Source: Chitinophagaceae bacterium
Lineage (GTDB): Bacteria; Bacteroidota; Bacteroidia; Chitinophagales; Chitinophagaceae
NCBI GenBank assembly: GCA_016710165.1
Contig: JADJLJ010000005.1
Location: 1 to 64,000 of the forward strand
Reading direction: 5' to 3'
Length of the DNA: 64,000 nt
Below are positions 7,565 to 17,307 of the stretch, piece after piece. A program made the position numbers and the translations under genes. The stretch's first letter is position 1, and every line of letters begins with the position of its first letter. Under the pieces are notes generated by a model. It saw only the letters and a list, made by a program, of their open reading frames with translations. It made no database searches and was not told where the DNA came from.

Positions 7565-10500
7565 TCATCCTTGTTGGGGAGTTTGCGGAATATCGTCCAG
7601 GGCACTCCTTTTTTTCTTTGTTGAAAGGTAAGAGTACATGGCTGGTATTACAAACAGGGTAAGGATCAATGAGAACATCACACCTCCTACGATCACGATA
7701 CCCAGCGGGATGCGGCTGGTGGATGCATCGCCCAATGATAAGGCAAGCGGCAGGGCACCCAGGCTCATGGCAAGGCTTGTCATGATGATGGGGCGGAACC
7801 GGGCCACAGCCGCTTCTGTTACAGCGGGGATCTTCTTATTGCCCGCCAGTTGTTTCTTATTGGCAAACTCCACAATTAAAATACCGTTCTTGGTCACCAG
7901 GCCGATGAGCATGATCATACCGATCTGTGAGAATATATTGAGTGTTTGGCCGAAAATCCATAAGGAAAGCACGGCGCCTGCCAATGCCAGCGGCACGGTG
8001 AACATGATCGTTAACGGATCGATGAAGCTTTCGAACTGGGCAGCAAGCACCAGGTAGATAAGCAGCAGGGCCAGGATGAACGCAAAGAACGTGTTGCCGG
8101 AGCTTTCAGCAAAATCCCTGGAAGTACCCGATAGCGATGTAGAGAACGTATCGTCAGTAGTTTTTTTGAAATGGTCTCCATCTCCTTTATTCCATCGCCT
8201 ACTGTTTTACCGGGCTGCAGTCCTGATGATATGGTGGCAGACCTGTACCGGTTGAAATGGTAAATAGTGGGCGGCGTTACTTCTTCGGTATAGGTAATGA
8301 GGTTCTCCAGCGGAATGGCTTCCCCATTGCGGTTGCGAACATAGATCGTCTTCAGGTCGGCGGGGTCATCCCGGTCGGAACGTATCACCTGTCCCAATAC
8401 CTGGTATTGTTTTCCCTCTTTGGTAAAATAGCCCATGCGGCGGTTGCTCATGGAAAGCTGCAGGGTCTGCGAAATATCATCCACGCTCACGCCCAATGCA
8501 CTTGCCTTCATGCGGTCGATGGTGATACGCAGTTCGGGTTTATTGAATTTAAGGTCGGCATCCACACCCAGTAACACCGTGCTCTTGTTTGCTTCTTCCA
8601 GGAACCGGGGCAATACTTTCTTTATCTTTTCGGGATCCACATTCTGCAACACGAACTGTACCGGCTGGCCCGAACGCCGGTTCACCGAAATGGTCTGTTC
8701 CTGAATGGCGAAGGCCCTTCCATCGGTAAAGCGTGACATGGATCTGTTCACCCAGTTCACCACATCCTGCTGGCTGCGTTTTCTTTCAGACGGACTGGTC
8801 AATACCACCCGCACAAAACCTGAGTTGGATGAACCGGAGCCGGTGAAGCCGGGCGCTGTCATGCTGACCATGTATCTTTTTTCCGGGATGGAATCAAGCA
8901 GGAAGTTGGATAGTTTGTCCATGAACTTATCCATCGCATCATAGGAAGTCCCTTCGGGTGCAGTAACGGATAAACGGAAAGCACTTTTATCTTCCATGGG
9001 CGCCAGTTCACTCTGCAGTTTGCTGCCCACCAGGAAAATGACCCCGAAGCATACTACCAGGAGAACGAGCGCCATCCATCTAACTTTCATGAAACCGGTC
9101 AGTGCACGGCGGTAACCGTTTTCCAGGTTGCGGAAGAAGGGTTCGGTAGCGGTATAGAACCGGGAATGTTTGTGCGACTTGCCGGCAAGGAATACGTTGA
9201 GTACCGGTGTTAAGGTAAGCGATACAAAGGCGGATATGAGCACCGCACCCGCCACCACGATCCCGAATTCACGGAAGAGCCTGCCTACAAAACCCTGCAG
9301 GAAGATGATGGGGAGGAACACAATGGCCAGGGTGATGGAAGTGGCTATGACCGCAAAATAAATTTCTTTGGAGCCTTCCTTGGCTGCCTGCCACTTGGGC
9401 ATCCCGCCTTCGATCTTCTTATAGATATTTTCCGTTACCACGATGCCGTCATCCACCACCAGCCCGGTAGCCAGTACGATGGCAAGTAATGTAAGTACAT
9501 TGATGGTGAAGCCGGAGAAATACATGATGAAGAAAGCGCCGATCAGTGAAACCGGGATATCGATCAAGGGGCGGATGGCGATGAGCCATTCGCGGAAGAA
9601 CAGGTAAATGATCAGTACCACCAGCACAAAAGAGACCAGCAGGGTCTCACCCACTTCATTGATGGATTTCCGGATGTACTGGGTCTGGTCCCAGGACATT
9701 TCAAACCGTATATCAGCGGGCAGGTCTTTGCGGATCTGTTCAATACGTTTGGTGATCTCATCGGCAATGGCAATATAATTGGTGCCCGGCTGCGGGATGA
9801 CCGCAATGGCGATCATGGGAACACCGCTTTCTTTCAGAACGCTTTCTTCATTCTCGGGGCCAAGTACCGCTTCGCCGATATCTTTTAACCGTACATCTGA
9901 ACCATTCACGTTCTTTACGATCAGGTCGTTGAATTCTTCTTCGGTGTTCAGTTTTCCAAATGTGCGTATGGAAAGTTCGGTGGCATCGCCGGAAATTTTC
10001 CCGGAAGGCAATTCCACATTCTCTTTAAGCAATGCAGCCTGTACATCGGAAGGGGTGAGCGAAAAAGCGCTGAGCCTGGATGGCGAGAACCAGATACGCA
10101 TGGCATATTTCTTTTCGCCCCAGATCACCACGTTGCTTACTCCCGGAACCGTTTGTAAACGCTCTACAATATTGTTGTTTGCAAATTCTGTTATCTGTAA
10201 TGAATTGCGGATATTACTCTGCAGCAGCATGATGACGACCGGGTCGTTGCTGGCATCGGCCTTTGATACCACCGGTGGCGCATCGAGGTCGCTGGGCAGT
10301 GAACGGGTGGCCTGGGATACTTTATCACGGACATCATTGGCCGCTTCTTCCAGGTTGGAACCCAGTACAAACTCAACCGTGATGTTGCTGCTTCCCTGTG
10401 AACTTTGTGAGGATATGTTCTTTATGCCGGCAATGCCGTTGATTGCTTTTTCAAGCGGCTCGGTGATCTGGGTCTCAATGATCTCTGCATTGGCGCCTGG

Positions 10501-10653
10501 GTAGGAGGTACGGACACTGATGTTTGGCGGATCAAGCGCCGGGAAATCACGGATACCCAGGAAATAAAAGCCGATGGCGCCAAATACCACGATGAGGATG
10601 TTGAGCACAATGGCGAAAATGGGCCTCCGTAAACTGAATTCGGATATGTTCAT
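7565..10653 (-). CDS. RND-family efflux pump (AcrB/MexB-like), frameshifted near the C-terminal quarter
   Basis: An inner membrane drug/proton antiporter. The first frame gives 10653 to about 8165: SLRRPIFAIVLNILIVVFGAIGFYFLG, FRDFPALDPP-like start, then LLAIVLATGLVVDDGIVVTENIYK with the charged TM4 residues. The last part is in another frame (8050-7565: AQFESFIDPLTIMFTVPLALAGA, GMIMLIGLVTKNGILIVEFANK). The break lies in a run of seven A (minus strand, 8161-8167); eight A would read ISKKTTDDTFSTSLSG and give one chain of about 1,030 residues, the normal RND length. Either a one-base sequencing error or a real, recent inactivation. Confidence 0.9.
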
Positions 10654-10664
10654 GCGTTACAGGC

Positions 10665-11726
10665 TTACTTGTTTATTTTAGTTATCGAAACTTTTGCATC
10701 CGGCTTGAGGCTCATCAGGCCGGTGGTGATCACCGTATCACCCTGTTTAACGCCGCTGATGATCTGTACAAGGGCAGAATCCCGTAAACCGGTCACCACA
10801 TCCGTAAAACTGGCAACACCGCCCCGGTAAATGACCAGTTTCTTTCCCCGGGCCTGCGGTAATATGGCCTGGCTGGGAACCATCAGCCCGTTTGGATCGG
10901 TATTGAAATTGGTAGCCACTTTGGCAAAGATGCCGGGCAGTAATTTTCCATCGTTGTTGCTTACCAGCGCCCGTATGTTCAGGCTGCGGGTATTTTCTGA
11001 GATCCCCGATTCAGCTGCTATGATCCTGGCCGAATAGGTTCTTGGATTGCCTTCAATGCTGAAGTCAACCGATTGCCCGATCCGGAAGCTGCTGCTGTAT
11101 TTTTCAGGCAACGTAAAATCCAGTTTCAACTGGCTGTTCTGCCGGATGGTGGTTAATGTTGTTGCGGGGCTGATGTACGCACCGGCGCTTACATTCTTCA
11201 AACCCAGTGTTCCGCCAAAAGGGGCCCTTATCTCTGTACGGCTGATGCCGGTACGTACAATCTCCATATCGGCCCTGATGGTGTTTACCTGTAAAGCGCT
11301 CAGGTCATACTCCTGCTGGCTCACGCCGTTTATCTTCAGCAGTTCGCCCATGCGGCTTACGGTTTGTTCGGCCACGGCCAGCTGCACCTGTAATTTCTTT
11401 AACTGGGCCTGCAGGTCGCCGTCATATATTTTAGCCAATAAAGCCCCCTTGCCTACTGTTTTTCCTTCGTTGATGTTGAGGTAAACCAGCCTGCCGGAGA
11501 TCTCGGGATGTATCTCTGTTTCCTCGTTGGCAATGATGGAACCGGGTAATTCGGCCTTGTCGCTAACCATCATGGGTTTAACGATATAGCCCTCCACCTT
11601 CATTGCGGTGGGTTTAGGTGCTGCGGGGGCATCGGCTTTTTTATCGCTGCCCTTGCAGGAAATAAGTAAAAAAACGGTAACCGTGATACTGCTAATAAAA
11701 TAAATGCTGCGGAAGAATATTTTCAC
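10665..11726 (-). CDS. RND efflux membrane-fusion lipoprotein (AcrA-like)
   Basis: A periplasmic adaptor linking the RND pump to the TolC-family channel. I place the start at a GTG (11726), which gives KIFFRSIYFISSITVTVFLLISC, a good lipoprotein signal with the Cys about 25 residues in; an in-frame ATG at 11783 would add 19 poorly signal-like residues. Domain order: lipoyl/barrel-sandwich strands around EIHPEISGRLVYLNINEGKTV, an alpha-hairpin (LKKLQVQLAVAEQTVSRMGELL), the second lipoyl half (IRAPFGGTLGLKNVSAGAYI), a beta barrel and the membrane-proximal domain. First gene of the operon, 11 bp before the pump. Confidence 0.92.
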   Translation of the reverse strand: MKIFFRSIYFISSITVTVFLLISCKGSDKKADAPAAPKPTAMKVEGYIVKPMMVSDKAELPGSIIANEETEIHPEISGRLVYLNINEGKTVGKGALLAKIYDGDLQAQLKKLQVQLAVAEQTVSRMGELLKINGVSQQEYDLSALQVNTIRADMEIVRTGISRTEIRAPFGGTLGLKNVSAGAYISPATTLTTIRQNSQLKLDFTLPEKYSSSFRIGQSVDFSIEGNPRTYSARIIAAESGISENTRSLNIRALVSNNDGKLLPGIFAKVATNFNTDPNGLMVPSQAILPQARGKKLVIYRGGVASFTDVVTGLRDSALVQIISGVKQGDTVITTGLMSLKPDAKVSITKINK

Positions 11727-11808
11727 CTGTTGTTGGTTTGATTCAGGCGATAAATTTAAGCCATATTCACTACCCGGAATCAATTTTTTATATGACCGGC
11801 AACTGCCA

Positions 11809-13314
11809 TCAACGGGCTTTTACAAAGAGGGTATTTTTAATGCGGTTGGCCTGGTGGATGAGCTCCTGTTTTTCCCTGCTCAGGATGGTAATATGGCCCA
11901 TCTTACGGCCCGGTTTGGTTTCTTTTTTTCCGTAGATATGAACGAACACATTTTCGATCTGCAGAATTTCATTCAGTCCTTCATAAACGGCTTCGCCGGT
12001 ATACCCCTCCGCACCGATCAGGTTTACGATAGCAGCGGGTAAAATAGGGTCGGTACATCCCAGCGGGTAACCCAGCATTACCCGCCACAGCATGTCAAAC
12101 TGCGAACTGTAGCTGGCTTCAATGGTATGATGACCACTGTTGTGTACCCGGGGGGCTGTTTCGTTCACGAAAACATTATCGTCGGTGTCAACAAATAATT
12201 CCACAGCAAAAATGCCGGGGCTTTTCAGATCCTTCACCACTTTCAGTGCCACTGCTTCCACTTTCCATAATACCTTTTGGGGCAGGTCTGCCGGGCTTAC
12301 CTGGTATTCCAGCAAATTGAGTTTGTTATCAAAGATCATGTCCACAGGCGGGTACAGGGCTGTTTCGCCTTTGTCGTCCACCGCGATGATCATGGAAACT
12401 TCTTTTTTGATGCGGATGAGTTTTTCCAGCACAGCGGGGGCGTTAAAACCTTTGTCCAGGTCGGCTTCTGTTTTGATCAGTTGAACACCCTTTCCGTCGT
12501 AACCACCCATTGCCAGTTTATGGGCAGCAGGTAAAAAACCAGTCTGCTTTTTCAGTTCAGCCAGATCGTTTGTGATCACAAAATCACTGGTAGGGATCCC
12601 GTTGTCTTTATAAAACTGCTTTTGAAGTATTTTATTCTTGATGGTCTTAAGGGCCGATGGCCTGGGATAGATCTTAATGCCTTCGGCTTCCAGTTTTTCC
12701 AGTGCATCTGCATTCACCGATTCAATTTCGATGGTGAGGGCATCCAGGCCTTTGCCGAAATTGTAAACATCCTCAAAGCTGGTTATATCGCCTTTGGTGA
12801 AATGATGACAGAGGTGTGCTGCCGGGCAGGCGGGATCGTTCTCCATTACAAAGGTTTCCACGGGGTAGTTGGCAGCCGCTTGTAACAGCATGCGGCCTAA
12901 CTGGCCACCCCCTAAAATGCCAACCCGGGGCTGCCCTGAGCGGAGTCGAAGGGCAGATGGCCGGGCGGAGTCGGGACCTTTTTCCAAATCTTTATACTTA
13001 TGGTGTGAAAAATTATTGCATTGCGAAAGTAACTGAAGCTTGTGAAAATTCCCTTCTGTCAGTGCTTTTTTCTTTGCTTTTGACCAGCCTTTGATCTGTG
13101 ATTCCCTTTCAACAGCATCTTTCAAAAAGGGGATGGTCTCGTAATACTTTAATACCAATGGTCTTCGGCTGAATGTATAGTAGGTTTCATAGTACCCGGT
13201 CTTATGTTCTTCAAATCTTCGTACCAGGTCATCGGTGAGGCCTGTGTAGTAAGAGCCATCATTGCACAGGATGATATATATATAATATGATTCCTGTTGG
13301 GTATTATAGATCAT
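11809..13314 (-). CDS. purK: GIY-YIG domain fused to PurK (N5-carboxyaminoimidazole ribonucleotide synthase)
   Basis: 501 residues in one open frame. Residues 1 to about 110 are a stand-alone-type GIY-YIG endonuclease domain (YYIYIILCNDGSYYTGLTDDLVRRFEEHKTG, ending ERESQIKGWSKAKKKALTEGN). Residues about 128-501 are a full ATP-grasp PurK (VGILGGGQLGRMLLQAA, GGYDGKGVQLI, EVSMIIAVDD, APRVHNSGHHTIEA). PurK carboxylates AIR with ATP and bicarbonate, feeding PurE. The PurK part has no Met, GTG or TTG at its normal start (it reads PRVGIL), so it seems to be made only as the fusion. The linker DSARPSALRLRSGQ comes from a genomic repeat at 12931-12956. Confidence 0.88.
   Translation of the reverse strand: MIYNTQQESYYIYIILCNDGSYYTGLTDDLVRRFEEHKTGYYETYYTFSRRPLVLKYYETIPFLKDAVERESQIKGWSKAKKKALTEGNFHKLQLLSQCNNFSHHKYKDLEKGPDSARPSALRLRSGQPRVGILGGGQLGRMLLQAAANYPVETFVMENDPACPAAHLCHHFTKGDITSFEDVYNFGKGLDALTIEIESVNADALEKLEAEGIKIYPRPSALKTIKNKILQKQFYKDNGIPTSDFVITNDLAELKKQTGFLPAAHKLAMGGYDGKGVQLIKTEADLDKGFNAPAVLEKLIRIKKEVSMIIAVDDKGETALYPPVDMIFDNKLNLLEYQVSPADLPQKVLWKVEAVALKVVKDLKSPGIFAVELFVDTDDNVFVNETAPRVHNSGHHTIEASYSSQFDMLWRVMLGYPLGCTDPILPAAIVNLIGAEGYTGEAVYEGLNEILQIENVFVHIYGKKETKPGRKMGHITILSREKQELIHQANRIKNTLFVKAR
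12931..12956. repeat. CCTGAGCG..CGAAGG palindromic repeat inside the purK fusion gene
   Basis: CTGCCCT and AGGGCAG form 7-bp arms around a GAGCGGAGTCGA loop. The core CCTGAGCGnAGnCGAAGG is the same as at 2797-2815 and the tandem array at 13432-13563. Here it encodes the linker between the GIY-YIG and PurK domains. Confidence 0.75.
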
Positions 13315-13431
13315 GCCGGTAAGCTAATGCCGGGCAACTAAAAGGGGAAGTGAAAAACAGCATGGTTTTATGTGGTTGTCACCGACTTATTGGGTCGTAC
13401 CTCGACTTCGCTCGGTACTTGCCGCTTCCAC

Positions 13432-13563
13432 ACTTCGACTTCGCTCAGTGCGGACTTCGACTTCGCTCAGTGCAGACTTCGACTTCGCTCAGTGCGGACT
13501 TCGACTTCGCTCAGTGCGGGCTTCGACTTCGCTCAGTGCGGGCTTCGACTTCGCTCAGTGCGA
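13432..13563. repeat. 22-bp tandem repeat, six copies
   Basis: Six head-to-tail units of ACTTCGACTTCGCTCAGTGC plus GG/AG/GA, with at most two differences per unit. A degenerate half copy (CTCGACTTCGCTCGGTAC) precedes the array at about 13401-13418. All three forward frames stay open through it because the unit is stop-free, which explains the spurious frames here. There are no spacers, so it is not CRISPR. It fills the 417-bp gap between the purK fusion gene and hppD. Confidence 0.9.
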
Positions 13564-13593
13564 TTGAGAACTTTTATTATCTTTGGATTAATA

Positions 13594-13686
13594 ATGACAC
13601 CCGATTATCCACATAAACTCTTTTCCGACAAGCGTAACAGCTATTCTATGCTGATGCTTACGCTTGCGATGGATTCGGCCGGTTAA
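13594..13686 (+). CDS. Possible 30-residue open frame upstream of hppD
   Basis: ATG at 13594 to TAA at 13686 reads MTPDYPHKLFSDKRNSYSML and ten more residues. A TATCTTTG box (13576-13583) fits the Bacteroidota -7 consensus, but only about 10 bp precede the ATG and there is no ribosome binding site. It may be a leaderless small gene, a fragment or chance. Confidence 0.2.
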   Translation: MTPDYPHKLFSDKRNSYSMLMLTLAMDSAG

Positions 13687-13731
13687 TTTGAATGCAGCTC
13701 CCAGGCTATTTTTTATTTCAAATTAATTACC

Positions 13732-14865
13732 ATGCAAACAACAACCGTTCAAACCTCAACCGTAAATAACAGCACAACTGATTTTCTTCCCCTGCAGGGA
13801 ACCGACTATGTAGAGCTTTATGTTGGCAACGCCAAACAGGCGGCCCATTTTTATAAAACAGCTTTCGGCTTTCAGTCGGTGGCCTATGCAGGTCCTGAAA
13901 CCGGCATGAGGGATAAAGTGAGTTACGTGATCCGCCAGAACAAACTCACGTTTGTGCTGACCACACCGTTAAAGAGCAGTAATCCCATTGCAGACCATAT
14001 TCATAAACACGGCGATGGCGTGAAAGTGCTTGCCTTAAAAGTGGAGGATGCCGCCAGCGCTTTTGAAGAAACCACCAAACGGGGCGCCAAAGCATATCTT
14101 GAACCAACGGTTTTAAAGGATGCCGATGGCGAAGTGGTACTGAGCGGGATACATACCTACGGCGATACCGTGCACATCTTTGTGGAGCGTAAGAATTACA
14201 AGGGCCTATTCATGCCGGGATTCCGGGAATGGAGGTCGAACTATAATCCTGCAGAGACCGGTTTGTTGTATGTTGACCATTGTGTGGGCAACGTAGGATG
14301 GAACCAGATGAATCCCTGGGTGAAGTTTTACGAGGATGTGATGGGCTTCCGCAATATCCTGAGTTTTGATGACAAGGATATATCTACTGAATACTCGGCA
14401 CTGATGAGTAAGGTGATGAGCAATGGAAATGGTTATGTGAAATTCCCCATCAATGAGCCGGCAGAGGGCAAGAAGAAAAGCCAGGTGGAAGAATACCTTG
14501 ATTTTTACGACGGGGAAGGGGTACAGCATGTGGCCATTGCCACCAACGATATCGTTAAAACAGTGACCGAACTGCAAAACAGGGGGGTGGAGTTCTTAAC
14601 CATCCCGCCCAGTTATTATGAAACCGTTCTGGAACGGGTTGGCAAGATCGATGAAGACCTGGAGCCATTGCAAAAGCTGGGTATACTGATCGACCGGGAC
14701 GACGAGGGGTATTTGCTGCAGATATTCAGTAAACCACTGGAAGACCGGCCGACACTGTTTTTCGAGATCATCCAGCGCAAGGGCGCCAGGAGCTTTGGTA
14801 AAGGGAATTTCAAAGCCTTGTTTGAAGCGCTGGAAAGAGAACAGGACGCACGGGGAAATCTATGA
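13732..14865 (+). CDS. hppD: 4-hydroxyphenylpyruvate dioxygenase
   Basis: 377 residues, the normal length. It converts 4-hydroxyphenylpyruvate to homogentisate in tyrosine breakdown. Two vicinal-oxygen-chelate domains are present: the first starts at DYVELYVGNAKQAAHFY, and the catalytic second at YVDHCVGNV. The three iron ligands are visible at His183 (VDHCVGN), His266 (GVQHVAIAT) and Glu345 (FFEIIQRKG). The C-terminal GARSFGKGNFKALFEALEREQ helix closes the active site. Followed by a strong terminator at 14883; no other tyrosine-catabolic gene is adjacent. Confidence 0.97.
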   Translation: MQTTTVQTSTVNNSTTDFLPLQGTDYVELYVGNAKQAAHFYKTAFGFQSVAYAGPETGMRDKVSYVIRQNKLTFVLTTPLKSSNPIADHIHKHGDGVKVLALKVEDAASAFEETTKRGAKAYLEPTVLKDADGEVVLSGIHTYGDTVHIFVERKNYKGLFMPGFREWRSNYNPAETGLLYVDHCVGNVGWNQMNPWVKFYEDVMGFRNILSFDDKDISTEYSALMSKVMSNGNGYVKFPINEPAEGKKKSQVEEYLDFYDGEGVQHVAIATNDIVKTVTELQNRGVEFLTIPPSYYETVLERVGKIDEDLEPLQKLGILIDRDDEGYLLQIFSKPLEDRPTLFFEIIQRKGARSFGKGNFKALFEALEREQDARGNL

Positions 14866-14882
14866 TACCGGATCACGTATTT

Positions 14883-14917
14883 AAAAATAACTGCATGGTT
14901 ACCATGCAGTTATTTTT
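14883..14917. terminator. Intrinsic terminator after hppD
   Basis: A perfect 16-bp stem (AAAAATAACTGCATGG with its complement) around the loop TTA, followed by GTTTTTGG. The A and T flanks make it usable from both sides. Confidence 0.85.
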
Positions 14918-15025
14918 GTTTTTGGGTATCCTGCCCGAAAGAATTCCCGTTTTGGATGCTTTTATATTGAATATTTTTTTTTACTTTTAAAGTCGCTAAT
15001 AAATAAATCAATCCACTTAAAATTA

Positions 15026-15793
15026 ATGAACCGCTTACTTCTCAAATCATGTTTGCCGGTATTCATTGCAGTTTTTGCAAGCTTTGCCTGCTTTTCCCAA
15101 ACGGCATTCAACGATAATCAAAAGAACAATTACCGGGTGGGGGGTACATTCAACAAACTGGAGGATTCTTTGAAAAGGCAGTTTGAAGAAAAGAAACTTG
15201 CCTGGCCTCCCCAGTCACTTTATATCCGCTCATTCAAATACGACCGCCAGCTGGAAGTGTGGGTGAAGAACGGCAACAACGAGTCCTTCAAACTTTTTAA
15301 AACATACAAGGTTTGCATGCAGAGCGGCACCACCGGTCCGAAGCGTATGGAAGGCGACTACCAGATCCCGGAAGGCTTTTATTATATCAACGAATTCAAT
15401 CCAAACAGCAAATACCATTTATCACTCGGGCTCAATTATCCCAATGCATCCGACAGGATATTGAGCGATTCGATCCGGCCCGGCGGGTCCATCTACATTC
15501 ATGGTAATTGTGTTTCCACCGGCTGTATTGCCATCAGCGATATTCCCATTGAAGAATTGTTCATCATCGCTACCCGGGCAAGGGCCAACGGGCAGGATTT
15601 CATCCCGGTGCATGTGTTCCCGGTGCGGTATGATGTGAAAAAATCCCTTCTATACCTTGCCGAAGCAACCATCCGTAACCAGGTGATACAGAAATTTGCC
15701 ATCCGCCTCAAAGAGGCGTTTGATTATTTTGAAGAGAAGAGACAGCTGCCTGTCATCATGGTCAGCAAAACAGGTGAGTACGTGATCAATTAG
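15026..15793 (+). CDS. L,D-transpeptidase (YkuD domain), secreted
   Basis: 255 residues with a signal peptide ending near ACFSQ (about residue 25). The YkuD catalytic motif is clear: SIYIHGNCVSTGCIAISD, with His159 and catalytic Cys167 in STGC. LYIRSFKYDRQLEVWV and MEGDYQIPEGFYYINEF are the usual upstream strands. It acts in the periplasm on peptidoglycan stem peptides, forming 3-3 crosslinks or anchoring a protein; which of these cannot be read from sequence. Its stop overlaps the convergent aspartate kinase gene by 4 bp. Confidence 0.92.
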   Translation: MNRLLLKSCLPVFIAVFASFACFSQTAFNDNQKNNYRVGGTFNKLEDSLKRQFEEKKLAWPPQSLYIRSFKYDRQLEVWVKNGNNESFKLFKTYKVCMQSGTTGPKRMEGDYQIPEGFYYINEFNPNSKYHLSLGLNYPNASDRILSDSIRPGGSIYIHGNCVSTGCIAISDIPIEELFIIATRARANGQDFIPVHVFPVRYDVKKSLLYLAEATIRNQVIQKFAIRLKEAFDYFEEKRQLPVIMVSKTGEYVIN

Positions 15794-17052
15794 CGCATCA
15801 ATACCTGCACGGTTTCGGGTGTACGTTGCATCAGTAAAACAGTCTTTCCATTTGTAAGCTCCTCGTATTTCTCCCTCGAATAATGCCGGATGGTGAGCAA
15901 CGTAAGGTCTTTTTCCAGTTGCACATCAAAGATATCCGAAGCAGCCAGCGCCAGTTTTTCAATCTTATCCGGTTTGTCATCGAGGCAGCATAACAGGCTT
16001 ACTGCCCCGTTCTGCGAAATGTTTGGACGGATCTTGACCTGGTCGAATATCTCATGCAGCGCTGCGATCGGTTTTTCCTCCACAAATGAAAAGTCTTTTG
16101 AACTTAACTCCATCAGCACCTGGCTCTTCTTCAGCACGATAATGGGAGGCAGGTTGTGAACCGGTTTATTGCTGATGACCGTGCCGGCGATCTCCGGTTT
16201 CAGGAAGCAACGCACGTGCAGGGGAATGTTCTTATTCTCCAGCGGCTTGATGGTTTTTGGGTGTATCACCTGGGCGCCGTAGTATGCCATCTCCACCACT
16301 TCCCGGTAACTCAGGGCATTGATCACTACGGCATCCGGGAATTCTTTCGGGTCGGCATTCATCACACCCTCCACATCTTTCCAGATGGTCTGGCTTTGGA
16401 CATTTAATATATTGGCAAAAATGGCGGCGCTGAAATCACTGCCTTCCCGTCCGAGGGTGGTGCTTTCATTCTCACCGGTAGCGCCAATGAAACCCTGGGT
16501 GATTACAATATCGTATGCCGCAAACAAAGGTTCCACTACTGTTCTTATTTTCTGCCGGGTATGATCCCAGTCGATGGCGGCATCCCGGAAGTTGTCATCC
16601 GTACGAACAATGTCCCGCACATCCAGCCATTTGTTCTTTATGCCGGCTTCCTGGAGGTAATTGCTCACCAGCGAGGTACTTAATAATTCACCGCAACAAA
16701 CCACCTGGTCGTAATAATAATCGTAATCCCTTACCGGTTTATCATGCAGCAGCCATTCCACTTCGGTAAAAAAATCCTTCAGCTGGTTTTCGGCCTGCTG
16801 CCAGTTGATGTGGATGAGGTATTTAAGCAGGTTCTGGTGCGATTCCTTCACCTGGTCAAATAATCGCAGGGCATCTTCTTTCCTTCCTTCAAAAAAAGCA
16901 TCCACCACTTTCTCCAGCGCATTGGTGGTTTTGCCCATGGCAGAGATGATGACGAGTATTTTTTCGCCGCCGTACGATCTTAAAATATTGCCTGTGTTCT
17001 GTATCCTTTCTGCCGTGCTGATACTGGCGCCGCCAAACTTAAAAACCTTCAT
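15790..17052 (-). CDS. Aspartate kinase
   Basis: 420 residues, monofunctional. It phosphorylates aspartate for Lys/Thr/Met synthesis. The N-terminal amino-acid kinase domain starts MKVFKFGGASI (Ala where many enzymes have Thr) and continues with VIISAMGKTTNAL, FIGATGENESTTLGREGSDFSAA (Asp and ATP sites) and IWKDVEGVMNADPK. The C-terminal part (about 305-420) is a shortened ACT-like region (ISQNGAVSLLCCLDD), so feedback inhibition could differ. No homoserine dehydrogenase is fused. Convergent with the L,D-transpeptidase gene. Confidence 0.93.
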   Translation of the reverse strand: MKVFKFGGASISTAERIQNTGNILRSYGGEKILVIISAMGKTTNALEKVVDAFFEGRKEDALRLFDQVKESHQNLLKYLIHINWQQAENQLKDFFTEVEWLLHDKPVRDYDYYYDQVVCCGELLSTSLVSNYLQEAGIKNKWLDVRDIVRTDDNFRDAAIDWDHTRQKIRTVVEPLFAAYDIVITQGFIGATGENESTTLGREGSDFSAAIFANILNVQSQTIWKDVEGVMNADPKEFPDAVVINALSYREVVEMAYYGAQVIHPKTIKPLENKNIPLHVRCFLKPEIAGTVISNKPVHNLPPIIVLKKSQVLMELSSKDFSFVEEKPIAALHEIFDQVKIRPNISQNGAVSLLCCLDDKPDKIEKLALAASDIFDVQLEKDLTLLTIRHYSREKYEELTNGKTVLLMQRTPETVQVLMR

Positions 17053-17307
17053 TCGGTGTGGGTTGATTGAGTAAATTGGGTTAATTTAGCCCTGGTAAAA
17101 TGATTGCAAAAATCGTTAATCTTGCCCAATAAACTAATAAGCTGTTTAAAAATGCTGCATAGGGTTTCTTATTATCATTTCAAAAGTGGCCGGTGGGGAC
17201 ACAGGCCACGGCGGACCGCCGCGGTTGGTGCCCTCACCAACCGCAAATGCTGAAAGTAACTTTCCTTTTTTAAATAAACCAACAATTGCTTAATCAAACA
17301 GATCATC

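Noticed and set aside
9779..10504. A 241-codon plus-strand frame
   Set aside because: Antisense shadow of the RND pump gene; Ser/Thr-rich with no domain signal.
13432..13563. Possible CRISPR array
   Set aside because: Units are contiguous with no unique spacers, and no cas gene is present.
13350..13690. Three overlapping forward frames of 65-104 codons
   Set aside because: They are artefacts of the stop-free 22-bp tandem repeat; all three frames are open and give repetitive, non-protein-like sequence.
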